Assembly (NCBI RefSeq): GCF_000426665.1
Contig: NZ_AUFU01000006.1
Location: 62,001-126,000 of the forward strand
From: Centipeda artemidis DSM 19719
Lineage (GTDB): Bacteria; Bacillota; Negativicutes; Selenomonadales; Selenomonadaceae
Reading direction: 5' to 3'
DNA: 64,000 nucleotides
Positions 34,801 to 43,304 of the stretch are shown one piece after another. How positions within the stretch are numbered: the first letter of the stretch is position 1; every line of letters starts with the position of its first letter. Both the position numbers and the translations under genes were made by a program. The notes below the pieces were generated by a model. That model saw only the letters and a list, made by a program, of their open reading frames with translations. It ran no database searches and was not told where the DNA came from.

Positions 34801-36585
34801 CTAAAGGGCGGAAAGTTCGTCTTGTATCTTCTTCACTTCGTTTAATTCGTCAATATATGCCTGTTTTCCTTCTTGCATCATTTCTTCCGCGCGCCTCGTA
34901 TGCAGGGCGAGCCGCGCCGTCAGATGCATCCGGTGAAATGTCCGGAGGGCGTCTTGAAAACTTTCTTCGGATCGTCCCTCCTCAACGAGTGCGCGTGAAA
35001 TTGCCGCGCCCGCCGCCGCAGGGAGTCCCGCGATAAAATCCGCATCGAGCGCGCCGCCCGCCACCGTATGCTCCGCCGCCGCCCGCAAAATATCTCCGAA
35101 AAAGGCATCGGGAAATTCCGTCAGCGGGACTGCAGCATCGATCTCCGCGAGCGTCGTCACATCCCGCCAGACGGCGGCAAGCAGTTCACGCCCCGCGCGC
35201 TCCGCCGCAGTGCCGCGCTCCCGCCGCACGGGACGCTGCGGGACTGCGCCGCTCTGCGCCCGCGGCGCCGGCTCCTCCGTACCGCCGTGCATCCGGAACC
35301 GACGCAGGGCATCTCCGATCACGCCCTCGTCGAGAAAGAGTTCCGCCGCCGTGCGGCGCACATAGGCGAAGCGCGTTACATCATCAAGCTCTGCGAGCAC
35401 GGGCAGCATCTCCCGGAGTGCCGCGCGCTGTCCCTCCGCCCCCGGCGCCATCCGGGCGGCGATGTGGCGCAGCCGGTACTCGGGCACAGGAAGCGCCGCG
35501 TCGATGAGCGCGCGGAACGCATCGGCACCGTGTGTGCGGATATATTCGTCGGGATCCTTGCCGTCCGGGAGCAGCAGGACGCGCAGCTCCGCCGCACGTC
35601 CGCGCACCGCGGTGAGCGCGCGCAGCGTCGCCTCCTGCCCCGCCGCATCGCTGTCATAGCAGAACACAATGCGCGGCGCGCGGCGCAGGAGGAGCGCCGC
35701 ATGATCCTCCGTGAACGCCGTGCCAAGCGTCGCAACGACGTTCGTGACGCCCGCCTCGGCGACCGCGATGGCGTCCATGTACCCCTCGACCACAACGGCA
35801 TAGCCCTCATGCGCGATGGCACGGTGCGCGCGTTCGAGTCCAAAGAGAAGCTTCCGCTTGTTGAACACGGGGGTCTCCGCCGTGTTCAGATATTTCGGCG
35901 TCCCGTCCCCGAGCACGCGCCCGCCAAACCCGACGATGCGCCCGCGCTCGTCCGCGATCGGGATCATCACACGATTGCGAAATCTGTCGTAGATGCCGCC
36001 GCTGCGCTCGCGTGCGGAGCAAAGCCCCGCCTCAAGGAGCAATTTTTCCGAGATGCCGCGCTTTTGAAAGGCGTCGGCGAGCTTTGACCACGCGCCGGGC
36101 GCAAAGCCGATGCCCCAGCGCGCGATCGTCTCCTCCGTCATGCCGCGCCCTGCGAGATACGCTTTGCCCGGCGCACCGTAACGCGTCATCGTAAGGCAGT
36201 TGTGGAAGAAATCGCGCGCGAGCGCATTCACGCGGCGCAGATCATCGAGCGCGCGCAGACGTGCCTCTTCGCGTGCGTCGCGTTTTCGCTCGGGGACAGG
36301 GATACCCAGCTGCTCCGCCTGCCGTTTGATCGCCTCGAACGGCGTGATGTGCTCCATGAGCGATATGAACTTGAATGCGTCGCCCCCCGCGTGACAGCCG
36401 AAGCAGTAGAAAAATCCCTCGGCGGGCACGACGGAGAACGACGGCGTCTTTTCGCTGTGGAACGGGCAGCAGCCCCAGTAACGTCCACCCTTGCGCCGGA
36501 GCGGCACATAGCTCTGCACGACGGCGAGGATGTCGGTCGCTGCGCGCACCTGCTGCACGAACGCCTCCATCCTCGGGTCTTTCAT
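34801..36585 (-). CDS. dnaG: DNA primase DnaG
   Basis: 594 residues. The zinc-binding domain has CPFHSEKTPSFSV and FFYCFGCHAGGDAFKF; the TOPRIM domain has VVEGYMDAIAVAEAG and YDSDAAGQEA. The C-terminal helicase-interacting domain is present but Ala/Arg-rich. It synthesises primers for Okazaki fragments. Between dgt (11 nt) and rpoD, the macromolecular-synthesis order of many Firmicutes. Confidence 0.96.
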   Translation of the reverse strand: MKDPRMEAFVQQVRAATDILAVVQSYVPLRRKGGRYWGCCPFHSEKTPSFSVVPAEGFFYCFGCHAGGDAFKFISLMEHITPFEAIKRQAEQLGIPVPERKRDAREEARLRALDDLRRVNALARDFFHNCLTMTRYGAPGKAYLAGRGMTEETIARWGIGFAPGAWSKLADAFQKRGISEKLLLEAGLCSARERSGGIYDRFRNRVMIPIADERGRIVGFGGRVLGDGTPKYLNTAETPVFNKRKLLFGLERAHRAIAHEGYAVVVEGYMDAIAVAEAGVTNVVATLGTAFTEDHAALLLRRAPRIVFCYDSDAAGQEATLRALTAVRGRAAELRVLLLPDGKDPDEYIRTHGADAFRALIDAALPVPEYRLRHIAARMAPGAEGQRAALREMLPVLAELDDVTRFAYVRRTAAELFLDEGVIGDALRRFRMHGGTEEPAPRAQSGAVPQRPVRRERGTAAERAGRELLAAVWRDVTTLAEIDAAVPLTEFPDAFFGDILRAAAEHTVAGGALDADFIAGLPAAAGAAISRALVEEGRSEESFQDALRTFHRMHLTARLALHTRRAEEMMQEGKQAYIDELNEVKKIQDELSAL

Positions 36586-36596
36586 GCGGTACTCCT

Positions 36597-37604
36597 CTAT
36601 ATTGGCTGTATACTCATCTCGCCGACGGGCGGCACAAAGATCTCGTGAAAGAGCGCGACTGCATAGCTGTCCGTCAGCCCCGCCACATAGTCGACGACGC
36701 TCTGCTCTTTACCCCAGCGCTCGGCGCGCACAATGAAGGCGCGCGGAAGCGCATCAAAATGCTCCATAAAATGTGTCACCAGCGCCCGCAGGACAAATCC
36801 CGCCTGTTCGCGCTCGTGGGCAAGCGTTTTGGAGTGATAGATACGCTCAAACATAAAGCTGCGGAACAGATCCATCACACGCTGCATCTCCTCCGACAGC
36901 CCGGCGTCGCCGCGCTGCTCGGAGGTCACAATCATATCCGATACCATGCGTGTAATCATCGCGGACGTATCCGCGCCAAAGCACTCGATCACCTCGCGCG
37001 GCAGGTCGCTCGCATGGAGGAGTCCCGCGCGCAGGCTGTCGTCATAGTCGTGGCAGAGGTAGGCAATGCGGTCGGCGATGCGCACGATGCGTCCCTCGAA
37101 CGTCGACGGCATCCCCTTTCCCGTATGGTTGAGGATGCCGTCGCGCACCGCGCCGGTCAGGTTCAGGCCGCGCCCGCCGCGCTCCAAGATCTCGACCATG
37201 CGCAGGCTCTGCTCGTTGTGGGCAAAATGCCCGATGATCTCCGCCATCACCGCCTCGCCCGCATGACCGAAAGGCGTATGCCCCACATCATGCCCGAGCG
37301 CGATCGCCTCCGTCAGATCCTCGTTGAGCCTGAGCCCGCGCGCAATCGTGCGTGAGATCTGCGCCACCTCGAGGCTGTGCGTCATGCGCGTACGGTAATG
37401 ATCCCCTGCGACGATGTAGACCTGCGTCTTGTGCTTGAGCCGACGAAACGATTTGGAATGCAGGATGCGGTCACGGTCGCGTTGGAACTTCGTGCGGAAC
37501 GGACACTCCTCCATCGCGTGGCTGCGCTTTGCATCCCGGCTGCGCGCCGCCAGCGGCGAGAGAAGTTCGTCCTCCTGCGCCTCAAGACGCTCCCGGACGG
37601 TCAC
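36597..37604 (-). CDS. dgt: Deoxyguanosinetriphosphate triphosphohydrolase-like protein
   Basis: 335 residues. HD-domain dNTPase: RILHSKSFRRLKHKTQV, RMTHSLEVAQISRTIAR (first His), IALGHDVGHTPFGHAGE (HD pair) and RIVRIADRIAYLCHDYDD. It cleaves dNTPs to nucleoside and triphosphate. The start is a GTG at 37604 with AGGTG 5 nt upstream. Lies between uspA and dnaG in one transcription unit. Confidence 0.93.
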   Translation of the reverse strand: MTVRERLEAQEDELLSPLAARSRDAKRSHAMEECPFRTKFQRDRDRILHSKSFRRLKHKTQVYIVAGDHYRTRMTHSLEVAQISRTIARGLRLNEDLTEAIALGHDVGHTPFGHAGEAVMAEIIGHFAHNEQSLRMVEILERGGRGLNLTGAVRDGILNHTGKGMPSTFEGRIVRIADRIAYLCHDYDDSLRAGLLHASDLPREVIECFGADTSAMITRMVSDMIVTSEQRGDAGLSEEMQRVMDLFRSFMFERIYHSKTLAHEREQAGFVLRALVTHFMEHFDALPRAFIVRAERWGKEQSVVDYVAGLTDSYAVALFHEIFVPPVGEMSIQPI

Positions 37605-37612
37605 GGCGTCAC

Positions 37613-37993
37613 CTACTTAATCACCATGACGGGAATCTTCGATTCCTCAATGACCTTTTGGCTGACGCTGCCGATAAAGACCCCTTTGAGGAGACCAAGC
37701 CCGCGGCTGCCCATGATGATGATGTCGCTGTGCTCCTCCTCCGCAACGGCGAGGATGGTCTTAGCGATATTACCCGTCTTGACGTGCTTGCGCGCGGCGC
37801 GTCCCGCGGGAATCTTCTCCCAGATGCGGTCAAATACGATATGGCTCGGAATATCCTTGTTGATGTTGCTCGCAACGTAGACGAAATCAAGCTCTGCATC
37901 GCATTTCTCCGCAAAGAACAGCGCCTCGTCAACCGCCTTGCATCCGCTCACGGAGCCGTCCACGGGCACGAGGATCTTTTTGATCTCGCTCAT
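37613..37993 (-). CDS. Universal stress protein, UspA family
   Basis: 126 residues from MSEIKKILVPVDGS. The C-terminal nucleotide-binding motif G-x2-G-x9-G-S reads GSRGLGLLKGVFIGSV, so it probably binds ATP. GGAGG lies 7 nt upstream of the ATG at 37993 (another ATG at 37996 is adjacent). First gene before dgt-dnaG-rpoD, possibly sharing the promoter at 38045-38072. Confidence 0.88.
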   Translation of the reverse strand: MSEIKKILVPVDGSVSGCKAVDEALFFAEKCDAELDFVYVASNINKDIPSHIVFDRIWEKIPAGRAARKHVKTGNIAKTILAVAEEEHSDIIIMGSRGLGLLKGVFIGSVSQKVIEESKIPVMVIK

Positions 37994-38027
37994 CATAATC
38001 CCTCCTAATCGTTTCTTCATCTGCATT

Positions 38028-38072
38028 GATAAATAGGGTTTATCAGTATATTTCGATGATTAGGGCGTGAAA
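38028..38072 (-). promoter_or_regulatory. Promoter with operator-like palindrome before the usp gene
   Basis: TTTCAC (38067-38072), 16 bp, TATACT (38045-38050), and immediately after it GATAAA-N5-TTTATC (38028-38044), which overlaps the expected start point. Confidence 0.45.
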
Positions 38073-38099
38073 TCCTCTCTCCTCGAAAAAAAACTGTAC

Positions 38100-38777
38100 T
38101 TAAATCAAACCGTGCTCGGCAAAGCTGTAATATCCCTCGCTTCCGAGCACAATGTGGTCGACCACAGGGATCGAAAGCAGCCGCCCCGCTTCCACGAGAA
38201 TACGCGTGATGCGGTGATCCTCGGCGCTCGGCATCGGATCGCCGCTCGGGTGGTTATGCACGAGGATAACGCGTGCGGCGGCGCATCGGATCGCGGGAAC
38301 GAACACTTCGCGCGGGTGGACAAGCGTCCGTGTGAGCGTCCCTCTTGATACCTCCGCCTCCATGATGATGTCGTTCTTCGACGTCAGCGGGAGCACGAGA
38401 AAATGCTCGTGAATCTCCGTACGATACCGCGGCAGAAGGAGATCGGCAACAACCTGCGCCTCGTCCACGCGGATGCGCGCGCCTGCACGCCGCTGCGCCC
38501 TGCTGCCGAGCTCGAGCGCGGCGAGCACCGTCGCCGCCTTGGCTAGACCGAGCCCGTCGATGCGCGCAAGCTCCTGCGCGGGCATGTAAAGCAGCGCCGA
38601 TATGCGCTGCTCAGGCAGCTCGCTGATGATGCGGCGCGCCATGTCGAGCACATTCTCACCCCGCCGCCCTGTCCGAAGGAGGATCGCCAGCAGCTCCGCA
38701 TCGGTGAGCTCTTGCGCTCCCTTTTCGATCAGCCGCTCACGCGGCATCTCTCCCGCCGGGAGCTCACGCATCTGCAT
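38100..38777 (-). CDS. radC: RadC family protein (MPN+/JAMM)
   Basis: 225 residues from MQMRELPAGEMPRERL; several ATGs lie close together (38786, 38777, 38771) and none has a strong ribosome site, so the start is by family alignment. N-terminal helix-hairpin-helix (LARIDGLGLAKAATVLAALELG) and the JAMM metal motif in LVHNHPSGDPMPSAEDHRIT. The historical role in DNA repair is doubtful; the activity is unknown. Overlaps the 3' end of maf, so the two are coupled. Confidence 0.9.
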   Translation of the reverse strand: MQMRELPAGEMPRERLIEKGAQELTDAELLAILLRTGRRGENVLDMARRIISELPEQRISALLYMPAQELARIDGLGLAKAATVLAALELGSRAQRRAGARIRVDEAQVVADLLLPRYRTEIHEHFLVLPLTSKNDIIMEAEVSRGTLTRTLVHPREVFVPAIRCAAARVILVHNHPSGDPMPSAEDHRITRILVEAGRLLSIPVVDHIVLGSEGYYSFAEHGLI

Positions 38778-39342
38778 GATCGTCATAGAGGCTGATGCCC
38801 GCCTCCCGCGCCAGCGCCGCAACATTTTGCAGCGGCAGGCCGACCACATTGGAATACGATCCGTGAATCTCCTCGATATACATTGCCGCACGTCCCTGGA
38901 TCGCATAGCCGCCCGCCTTACCCATCGGCTCGCCCGATCTGACATAGCGTTCGATCTCTGCGGGGGGCATCGGTGCGAACTGTACTATGGTCTTCATCAC
39001 ATCCGTATACGCGCGCCCGCGATAGACCCACGCCACGCCCGTATAGACCTCATGCCGCCGCCCCGCGAGAAGCCCGATGATGCGGCGCGCATCGGCGAGA
39101 TCGTGCGGTTTGCCGAACGCACGGCCGTCCACAACGACCGCCGTGTCCGCACCGAGCACCGCGTGCTCCGGATACTCAGCCGCAACCGCGCGCGCCTTCG
39201 CGAGCGCATTGCGCACAACCGCCTCATGCGGCACGGCCTCCTCCAGCGACTCCTCGGCACCGCTCGTCACAGCGGCAAAGTCAGCCCCGATTTGAAGCAG
39301 CAGATCCCGCCTGCGCGGCGAAGCAGATGCAAGAATAAACAT
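38764..39342 (-). CDS. maf: Maf-family nucleoside triphosphate pyrophosphatase
   Basis: 192 residues. FILASASPRRRDLL at the N-terminus, GADTAVVVDGRAFGKP with the catalytic Asp, and GYAIQGRAAMYIEEIHGSYSNVVGLPL near the end are the Maf/YhdE signatures. It hydrolyses dTTP/UTP and modified nucleotides. GGAGGGG lies 5 nt upstream. Confidence 0.94.
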   Translation of the reverse strand: MFILASASPRRRDLLLQIGADFAAVTSGAEESLEEAVPHEAVVRNALAKARAVAAEYPEHAVLGADTAVVVDGRAFGKPHDLADARRIIGLLAGRRHEVYTGVAWVYRGRAYTDVMKTIVQFAPMPPAEIERYVRSGEPMGKAGGYAIQGRAAMYIEEIHGSYSNVVGLPLQNVAALAREAGISLYDDHADA

Positions 39343-39361
39343 GAGCCCCTCCTGAACTCTG

Positions 39362-39392
39362 AAAAAAATAAAGCCGCCGAAATTCGGCAGCT
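39362..39392 (-). terminator. Terminator of the NhaD/ArsB-type transporter gene
   Basis: GC-T-GCCGAA and TTCGGC-G-GC arms, then TTTATTTTTTT on the minus strand. Confidence 0.7.
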
Positions 39393-39460
39393 TCGCAAAT
39401 TTCTATATTTTCTATTCGCCTTCCGGAATATTTTTCCTGCAAGGAAGTTCGTCCCTTTTT

Positions 39461-40738
39461 TTACAGAAGATATCGCAGATAGACGTATACGGTCGAGAGC
39501 ACGATTGTCAGCAGCATCAGCGGGAAACCGATCTTAAAGTAACGCACGAACGAGATGCGCACGCCGCGCTCGGACGCCATGCCCGCGACAATGAGGTTTG
39601 CCGACGCGCCAACAAGCGTACCGTTGCCGCCGAGACATGCGCCGAGGGCGAGCGACCACCAGAGCGGCTCGAGATGCTCGATGCCCATCGCGCCCATGCC
39701 TTGAATAAGCGGAATCATCGTCGCCACAAACGGAATGTTGTCCAGCACGGAGGAAACGATCGCGCTCATCCAGAGGATCAACATCGACGTCGCCATGAGA
39801 TCGCCGCCCGTCGCCGCCACCGCGTGCTCGGCAAGCTCTGCGATGATGCCCGTCTCGATCAGACCGCCGACCGCGATGAACAGCCCGATGAAGAAGAAAA
39901 TCGTGGGCCATTCCACCGCGTGCATCGCCTTTTCAACCAGCTGCTCGCTCCCGCCCGCAAGTAGAAGGAGGAGGAATCCGCCCGTGAGCGCGATCAGAGA
40001 GGACTCGATGTGCGTGAAGGAATGCGTGAAAAATCCGAGGATCGTCAGCCCGAGCACGAAGAGCGCGCGTTTGAGGAGGGCGTGATCGCGGATCGCCGTC
40101 TTTTCGTCCATGCGCATGAGTTTTTCCCGGCGCTCCGGCGTCGTCACAAGATCTTTATGATAGATGCGCTCCATGATAAAGAGTACGGCGAGCATACAGA
40201 TGACTGCAATCGGCGCGAGGTGCTCGATGAACATGACGAACGTCAGCTCCTTCACCGCACTGCCGATCATGATGTTCGGCGGGTCGCCGATGAGCGTCGC
40301 CGTGCCGCCGATGTTCGACGCGATGATCTGCGTCAGGAGATATGGCATCGGATCGAGCCGCAGGATGCTCGTGATGCTGAACGTCACCGGCACCATGAGA
40401 AGTACCGTCGTCACATTGTCGAGGAACGCCGAGAACAGCGCCGTGATGAGACAGAGATAGACGAGGATGCGGCGCGGCTCCGCCTTTGCCGACTTTGCCG
40501 CCTTGATCGCCACGTAATCAAAGAGTCCCGTCTCCTTCGTCACGCCGACGAGCACCATCATGCCGACGAGCAGCCCGAGTGTCTCAAAGTCCACATGATG
40601 CAGCGCCGTCTCCTGCGAGAGAATGCCGAGCAGCATCATGAGCACCGCGCCGATCATTGCCGCGACCGTTCGGTGAATCTTTTCCGAGACGATCACCATA
40701 TACATGACGACGAAAATAATGCCTGCAATTGTTGCCAT
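39461..40738 (-). CDS. ArsB/NhaD-family ion transporter
   Basis: 425 residues, about 11-12 membrane helices. MATIAGIIFVVMYMVIVSEKIHRTVAAMIGA, FLDNVTTVLLMVPVTFSI, GGTATLIGDPPNIMIGS and a second SSVLDNIPFVATMIPL are the duplicated ion-transporter motifs. Na+/H+ antiport (NhaD) fits a host relying on sodium pumps, but arsenite or citrate/anion relatives share these motifs. The start at 40738 follows GGAGG by 7 nt; the longer frame has no ribosome site. Confidence 0.87.
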   Translation of the reverse strand: MATIAGIIFVVMYMVIVSEKIHRTVAAMIGAVLMMLLGILSQETALHHVDFETLGLLVGMMVLVGVTKETGLFDYVAIKAAKSAKAEPRRILVYLCLITALFSAFLDNVTTVLLMVPVTFSITSILRLDPMPYLLTQIIASNIGGTATLIGDPPNIMIGSAVKELTFVMFIEHLAPIAVICMLAVLFIMERIYHKDLVTTPERREKLMRMDEKTAIRDHALLKRALFVLGLTILGFFTHSFTHIESSLIALTGGFLLLLLAGGSEQLVEKAMHAVEWPTIFFFIGLFIAVGGLIETGIIAELAEHAVAATGGDLMATSMLILWMSAIVSSVLDNIPFVATMIPLIQGMGAMGIEHLEPLWWSLALGACLGGNGTLVGASANLIVAGMASERGVRISFVRYFKIGFPLMLLTIVLSTVYVYLRYLL

Positions 40739-40890
40739 CAAAACGCCTCCTTTGGCAGGGGGTGTGATATGCACGGAACCGGCGGCGTATCGCCCGAACC
40801 TGCATGCGATTTCGTTCATTTTATCACATGGAAAGAAAGTATGACAAGTTTTTTATAATGTACAATTTGCTCGGTCGTATTTTGCAGGCA

Positions 40891-40933
40891 AGCAAAAAGC
40901 GCTCCCACGACGGCATCTGCCGCACATAAGAGC
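40891..40933 (-). terminator. Terminator of the hypothetical gene at 41 kb
   Basis: GCGCTC and GAGCGC arms with an inner GGCA/TGCC-type stem, then TTTTTGC on the minus strand. Confidence 0.6.
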
Positions 40934-40977
40934 GCATTCTCTCTTTTTCTCTATCCGGTAGTTCGTCGAGCCGCAGC

Positions 40978-41298
40978 TCACTTCGTCTTCTTCGCATCGG
41001 CATGGTTCAGCTCAACCGCATACGGATCGCCGAAGATCGCGCGCGACGCCGCCTTGTGGATGTCCTCGTCCAGCGAGTCCAGCGAACGCGCAAGATTTTC
41101 GATGTCGACCCGATACGCATCGCTGTCCATACGATCCAGACGGCGAATCTGCTCCCGATACGAAAAATGCTCCGCGCGCATGTTCTCGAAGAGCGCGTCG
41201 TCCTTCGCAGGAGACACCGCCGCAGCACGCACCATCGCATAGATCGGAATCTGTTTTGCCGGATCGTCGAGCACCGACGCAAGTGATAATACCGACAT
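40978..41298 (-). CDS. Hypothetical protein
   Basis: 106 residues from MSVLSLASVLDDPAKQIP, with GAGGTG 6 nt before the ATG; a GTG nine nt upstream is less likely. No signal peptide or membrane helix. Central heptad-like helices (FSYREQIRRLDRMDSDAYRVDIENLARSLDSLDEDIHKAASRAIF) suggest a small helical bundle. Own terminator downstream. I do not recognise a family. Confidence 0.6.
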   Translation of the reverse strand: MSVLSLASVLDDPAKQIPIYAMVRAAAVSPAKDDALFENMRAEHFSYREQIRRLDRMDSDAYRVDIENLARSLDSLDEDIHKAASRAIFGDPYAVELNHADAKKTK

Positions 41299-41481
41299 CA
41301 CTGCCACCTCATTTCCTTATGAGTATGTGTGAAGGGCGTCCGCCCTTCGGATGAGACACTTCCCTTGTCTCCCATGTATTATAAAGTGTTTCTCCGTTCT
41401 TGAACATAGTTCATTTTTCCTATTTTTTTGTATTTCGGCATTTTCTCCTGAAATTTTTATGAAAATATTTTTATTAGGGTA

Positions 41482-41510
41482 TTGATTTTCATTCTCTTAA
41501 GTGCTATAGT
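41482..41510 (+). promoter_or_regulatory. Promoter of an orphan small RNA
   Basis: TTGATT (41482-41487), 17 bp, TATAGT (41505-41510). No coding frame follows on the plus strand before the terminator at 41627. Confidence 0.65.
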
Positions 41511-41516
41511 ATCCAT

Positions 41517-41629
41517 AGGCTTTCGTTAGAGATCGTATCCTGCGGATAGGATGCGGTTTTCCAAAGCTCTCCTAAAATATAATACACAGCAAAAATAACC
41601 CGCATCTGCTCATTGCGGGTTATTTTTGT
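41517..41629 (+). ncRNA. Candidate small RNA, about 112 nt
   Basis: Predicted from promoter to terminator. A first hairpin is CGTATCCT-GCGGAT-AGGATGCG (41534-41555, eight pairs with one wobble), enclosed by GCTTT/AAAGC. The end is a strong terminator, AAATAACCCGCA/TGCGGGTTATTT (41591-41627). No open frame or neighbouring plus-strand gene explains it, and I do not recognise an Rfam class. Confidence 0.5.
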
Positions 41630-41632
41630 GGC

Positions 41633-41825
41633 GTGACGCGGGATTCTCGCGCACGGCGTTGTCATATCGTCGAACGCTTCGTCGACGTAGGTTTCATCTA
41701 CGCCTTTCTCGCATTCTCCTTATTCCTAGCTGTGCATCAAAGCTTGCGCCTCACTCAGATTATGATGTGACGCGGGATTCTCGCGCATCGCAGTGACACA
41801 GTTATGCGCCAAAATCGCACGTCAC
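41633..41825. repeat. Dispersed GTGACGCGGG-family repeat overlapping the fic stop
   Basis: Begins GTGACGCGGGATTCTCGCGC, contains CTTCGTCGACGTAGGTTTC and CCTAGCTGTGCATC, has an internal second GTGACGCGGGATTCTCGCGC, and ends GCCAAAATCGCACGTCAC. The last bases form the fic stop codon on the minus strand. Confidence 0.65.
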
Positions 41826-43036
41826 ATCGGTTCATCCAAAGCTCTAAGGTTCAGTGCATAACTAAACGGACGCACGGTTCTGTTCTCCCTGAGCACGCCG
41901 CTTGGCATCGCCTTCATGCGCGCGGTAATCGTGTTCTCGGACTTGTCGAGCATCCGCATGAGTTCCTTTTTACTGACGCCCGCACCGGAGAAGATCGTTG
42001 CTTGGAGCAATACATCGTACAGCTCCTTGAGCGTGCGGTCGACCTCTAATTTTTGGATGCGGCTATAATAAACGTCATAGCGGTCTTTCTTTTCTCTCAG
42101 ATTTTTTTCCGTACCGCTGACGGCGGCATTCACAAATTCGAGCGTTCCCAATATAAACGGCGTGAGGTCGCCGCAGTTGATCGAGGCGTTTGTCATGGCG
42201 AAGAGGTCGTAGTACCTCTTTTTATTTTGCTTAAGCAGGATAGAAAGCCGCAGTGCAACCGTCGGATGCAGTGTGCGCGCGAGCATGTACGAGGTAATGA
42301 AGCGCGACATGCGCCCGTTGCCGTCATAAAACGGATGAATATAGCCGAACAGATAGTGAAACACGGCGATCCGGACGAGTGCGGGCATCGACGCGTCATG
42401 CAGTATGAGGAGCGCCGCATCCATCGCATGTATGATTTGGGGTTCCGGATAGATACCGCGATGGATCACCTTCTGCGTACCCGTGATAATGTCCACGCTT
42501 TCTTTGCGAAAGAGCATACCGTCCGGGAGGTTCTTCGGATCGCTGCGCCCAATTTCTTCGGCGAGGAAGGAATCGAATAGAACGCGCATATCACGGCTGT
42601 TTTCCATCGCAATATGCGCCCCGTCTATGATGCGCGCATATTTATCGACGATACCGCCGAGACGCATCCGCACGCGCGCGGCATCTCCGGCAGTAAGCGC
42701 GCTGCGGATCTCTCTGCGCGTACTTCGAACTCCCTCAATATCGTTGCTTGCCTTGATTTCATCAACAAGGCAGTCGTGAAGATATTGATCAATCCCCGCC
42801 TGAGGAATGTTCAGCAGTGTTTTTTGCAGAGCGGCGAAATCGATCATAATACGCTCCTGCCGGAGCGACATATCTTCACAGTAACAGAAAAAGCCGTCGT
42901 AACCGTTCGAGCGATTGTACTCTTTGATACGAATCCCGAGATGCTTTGTAAACGGACTGCCACAGCGCGCGTGATAGACTTCCTCCCATACCGCGGGATT
43001 TTTACGATAAAGACGAAAAAGGCTCTCGTAGGACAT
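41822..43036 (-). CDS. Fic-domain protein with N-terminal inhibitory motif
   Basis: 404 residues from MSYESLFRLYRKNPAVW; the ATG at 43036 follows GGAGG by 6 nt. The active motif HPFYDGNGRMSR (about 234-245) is intact, so AMP transfer from ATP is expected. SNDIEG (about 97-102) matches the (S/T)xxxE(G/N) inhibitory helix, whose Glu blocks productive ATP binding. The C-terminal part has a winged-helix look (GVSKKELMRMLDKSENTITARMKAM), so it could bind DNA, perhaps its own twin operators upstream. No antitoxin gene is adjacent. The stop codon lies in a dispersed repeat. Confidence 0.9.
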   Translation of the reverse strand: MSYESLFRLYRKNPAVWEEVYHARCGSPFTKHLGIRIKEYNRSNGYDGFFCYCEDMSLRQERIMIDFAALQKTLLNIPQAGIDQYLHDCLVDEIKASNDIEGVRSTRREIRSALTAGDAARVRMRLGGIVDKYARIIDGAHIAMENSRDMRVLFDSFLAEEIGRSDPKNLPDGMLFRKESVDIITGTQKVIHRGIYPEPQIIHAMDAALLILHDASMPALVRIAVFHYLFGYIHPFYDGNGRMSRFITSYMLARTLHPTVALRLSILLKQNKKRYYDLFAMTNASINCGDLTPFILGTLEFVNAAVSGTEKNLREKKDRYDVYYSRIQKLEVDRTLKELYDVLLQATIFSGAGVSKKELMRMLDKSENTITARMKAMPSGVLRENRTVRPFSYALNLRALDEPM

Positions 43037-43064
43037 CGTTACCTCCTTTCCAAAGATTATTAAG

Positions 43065-43130
43065 ACCTCAAAAAACGCCAATTTTGAGGTGTCCGAAAAT
43101 TCAAACCTCAAAAAACGCAATTTTTGAGGT
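43065..43130 (-). promoter_or_regulatory. Twin 26-bp inverted-repeat operators before fic
   Basis: Two palindromes with arms ACCTCAAAA/TTTTGAGGT (43065-43090 and 43105-43130), spaced 40 bp start to start. A promoter candidate on the minus strand, TTGGCG-16-TAATCT, overlaps the gene-proximal one. Confidence 0.65.
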
Positions 43131-43149
43131 TTGGGGGAGGGTACGAAAA

Positions 43150-43304
43150 TCCCGCGCCCTATTGCCGTAACCTGAGTGACGCAGAAGTTTCGATGCATAG
43201 CTAGGCATGAGGAGAACCCAAGCGCCGGCGTAGTTAAAAGCTACGTCAAGCGCAGGATTCGACGAATAACGACGCTAGGCGCGAAAATCCCGCGTCACGC
43301 CTGA
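43150..43304. repeat. Dispersed GTGACGCGGG-family repeat overlapping the hemerythrin stop
   Basis: Carries CGTAACCTGAGTGACGCAG, AAGTTTCGATGCATAGCTAG, GGCGTAGTTAAAAGCTACG and ends GACGCTAGGCGCGAAAATCC plus CGCGTCAC, whose inverse GTGACGCGGG contains the bacteriohemerythrin TGA stop. Confidence 0.65.
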
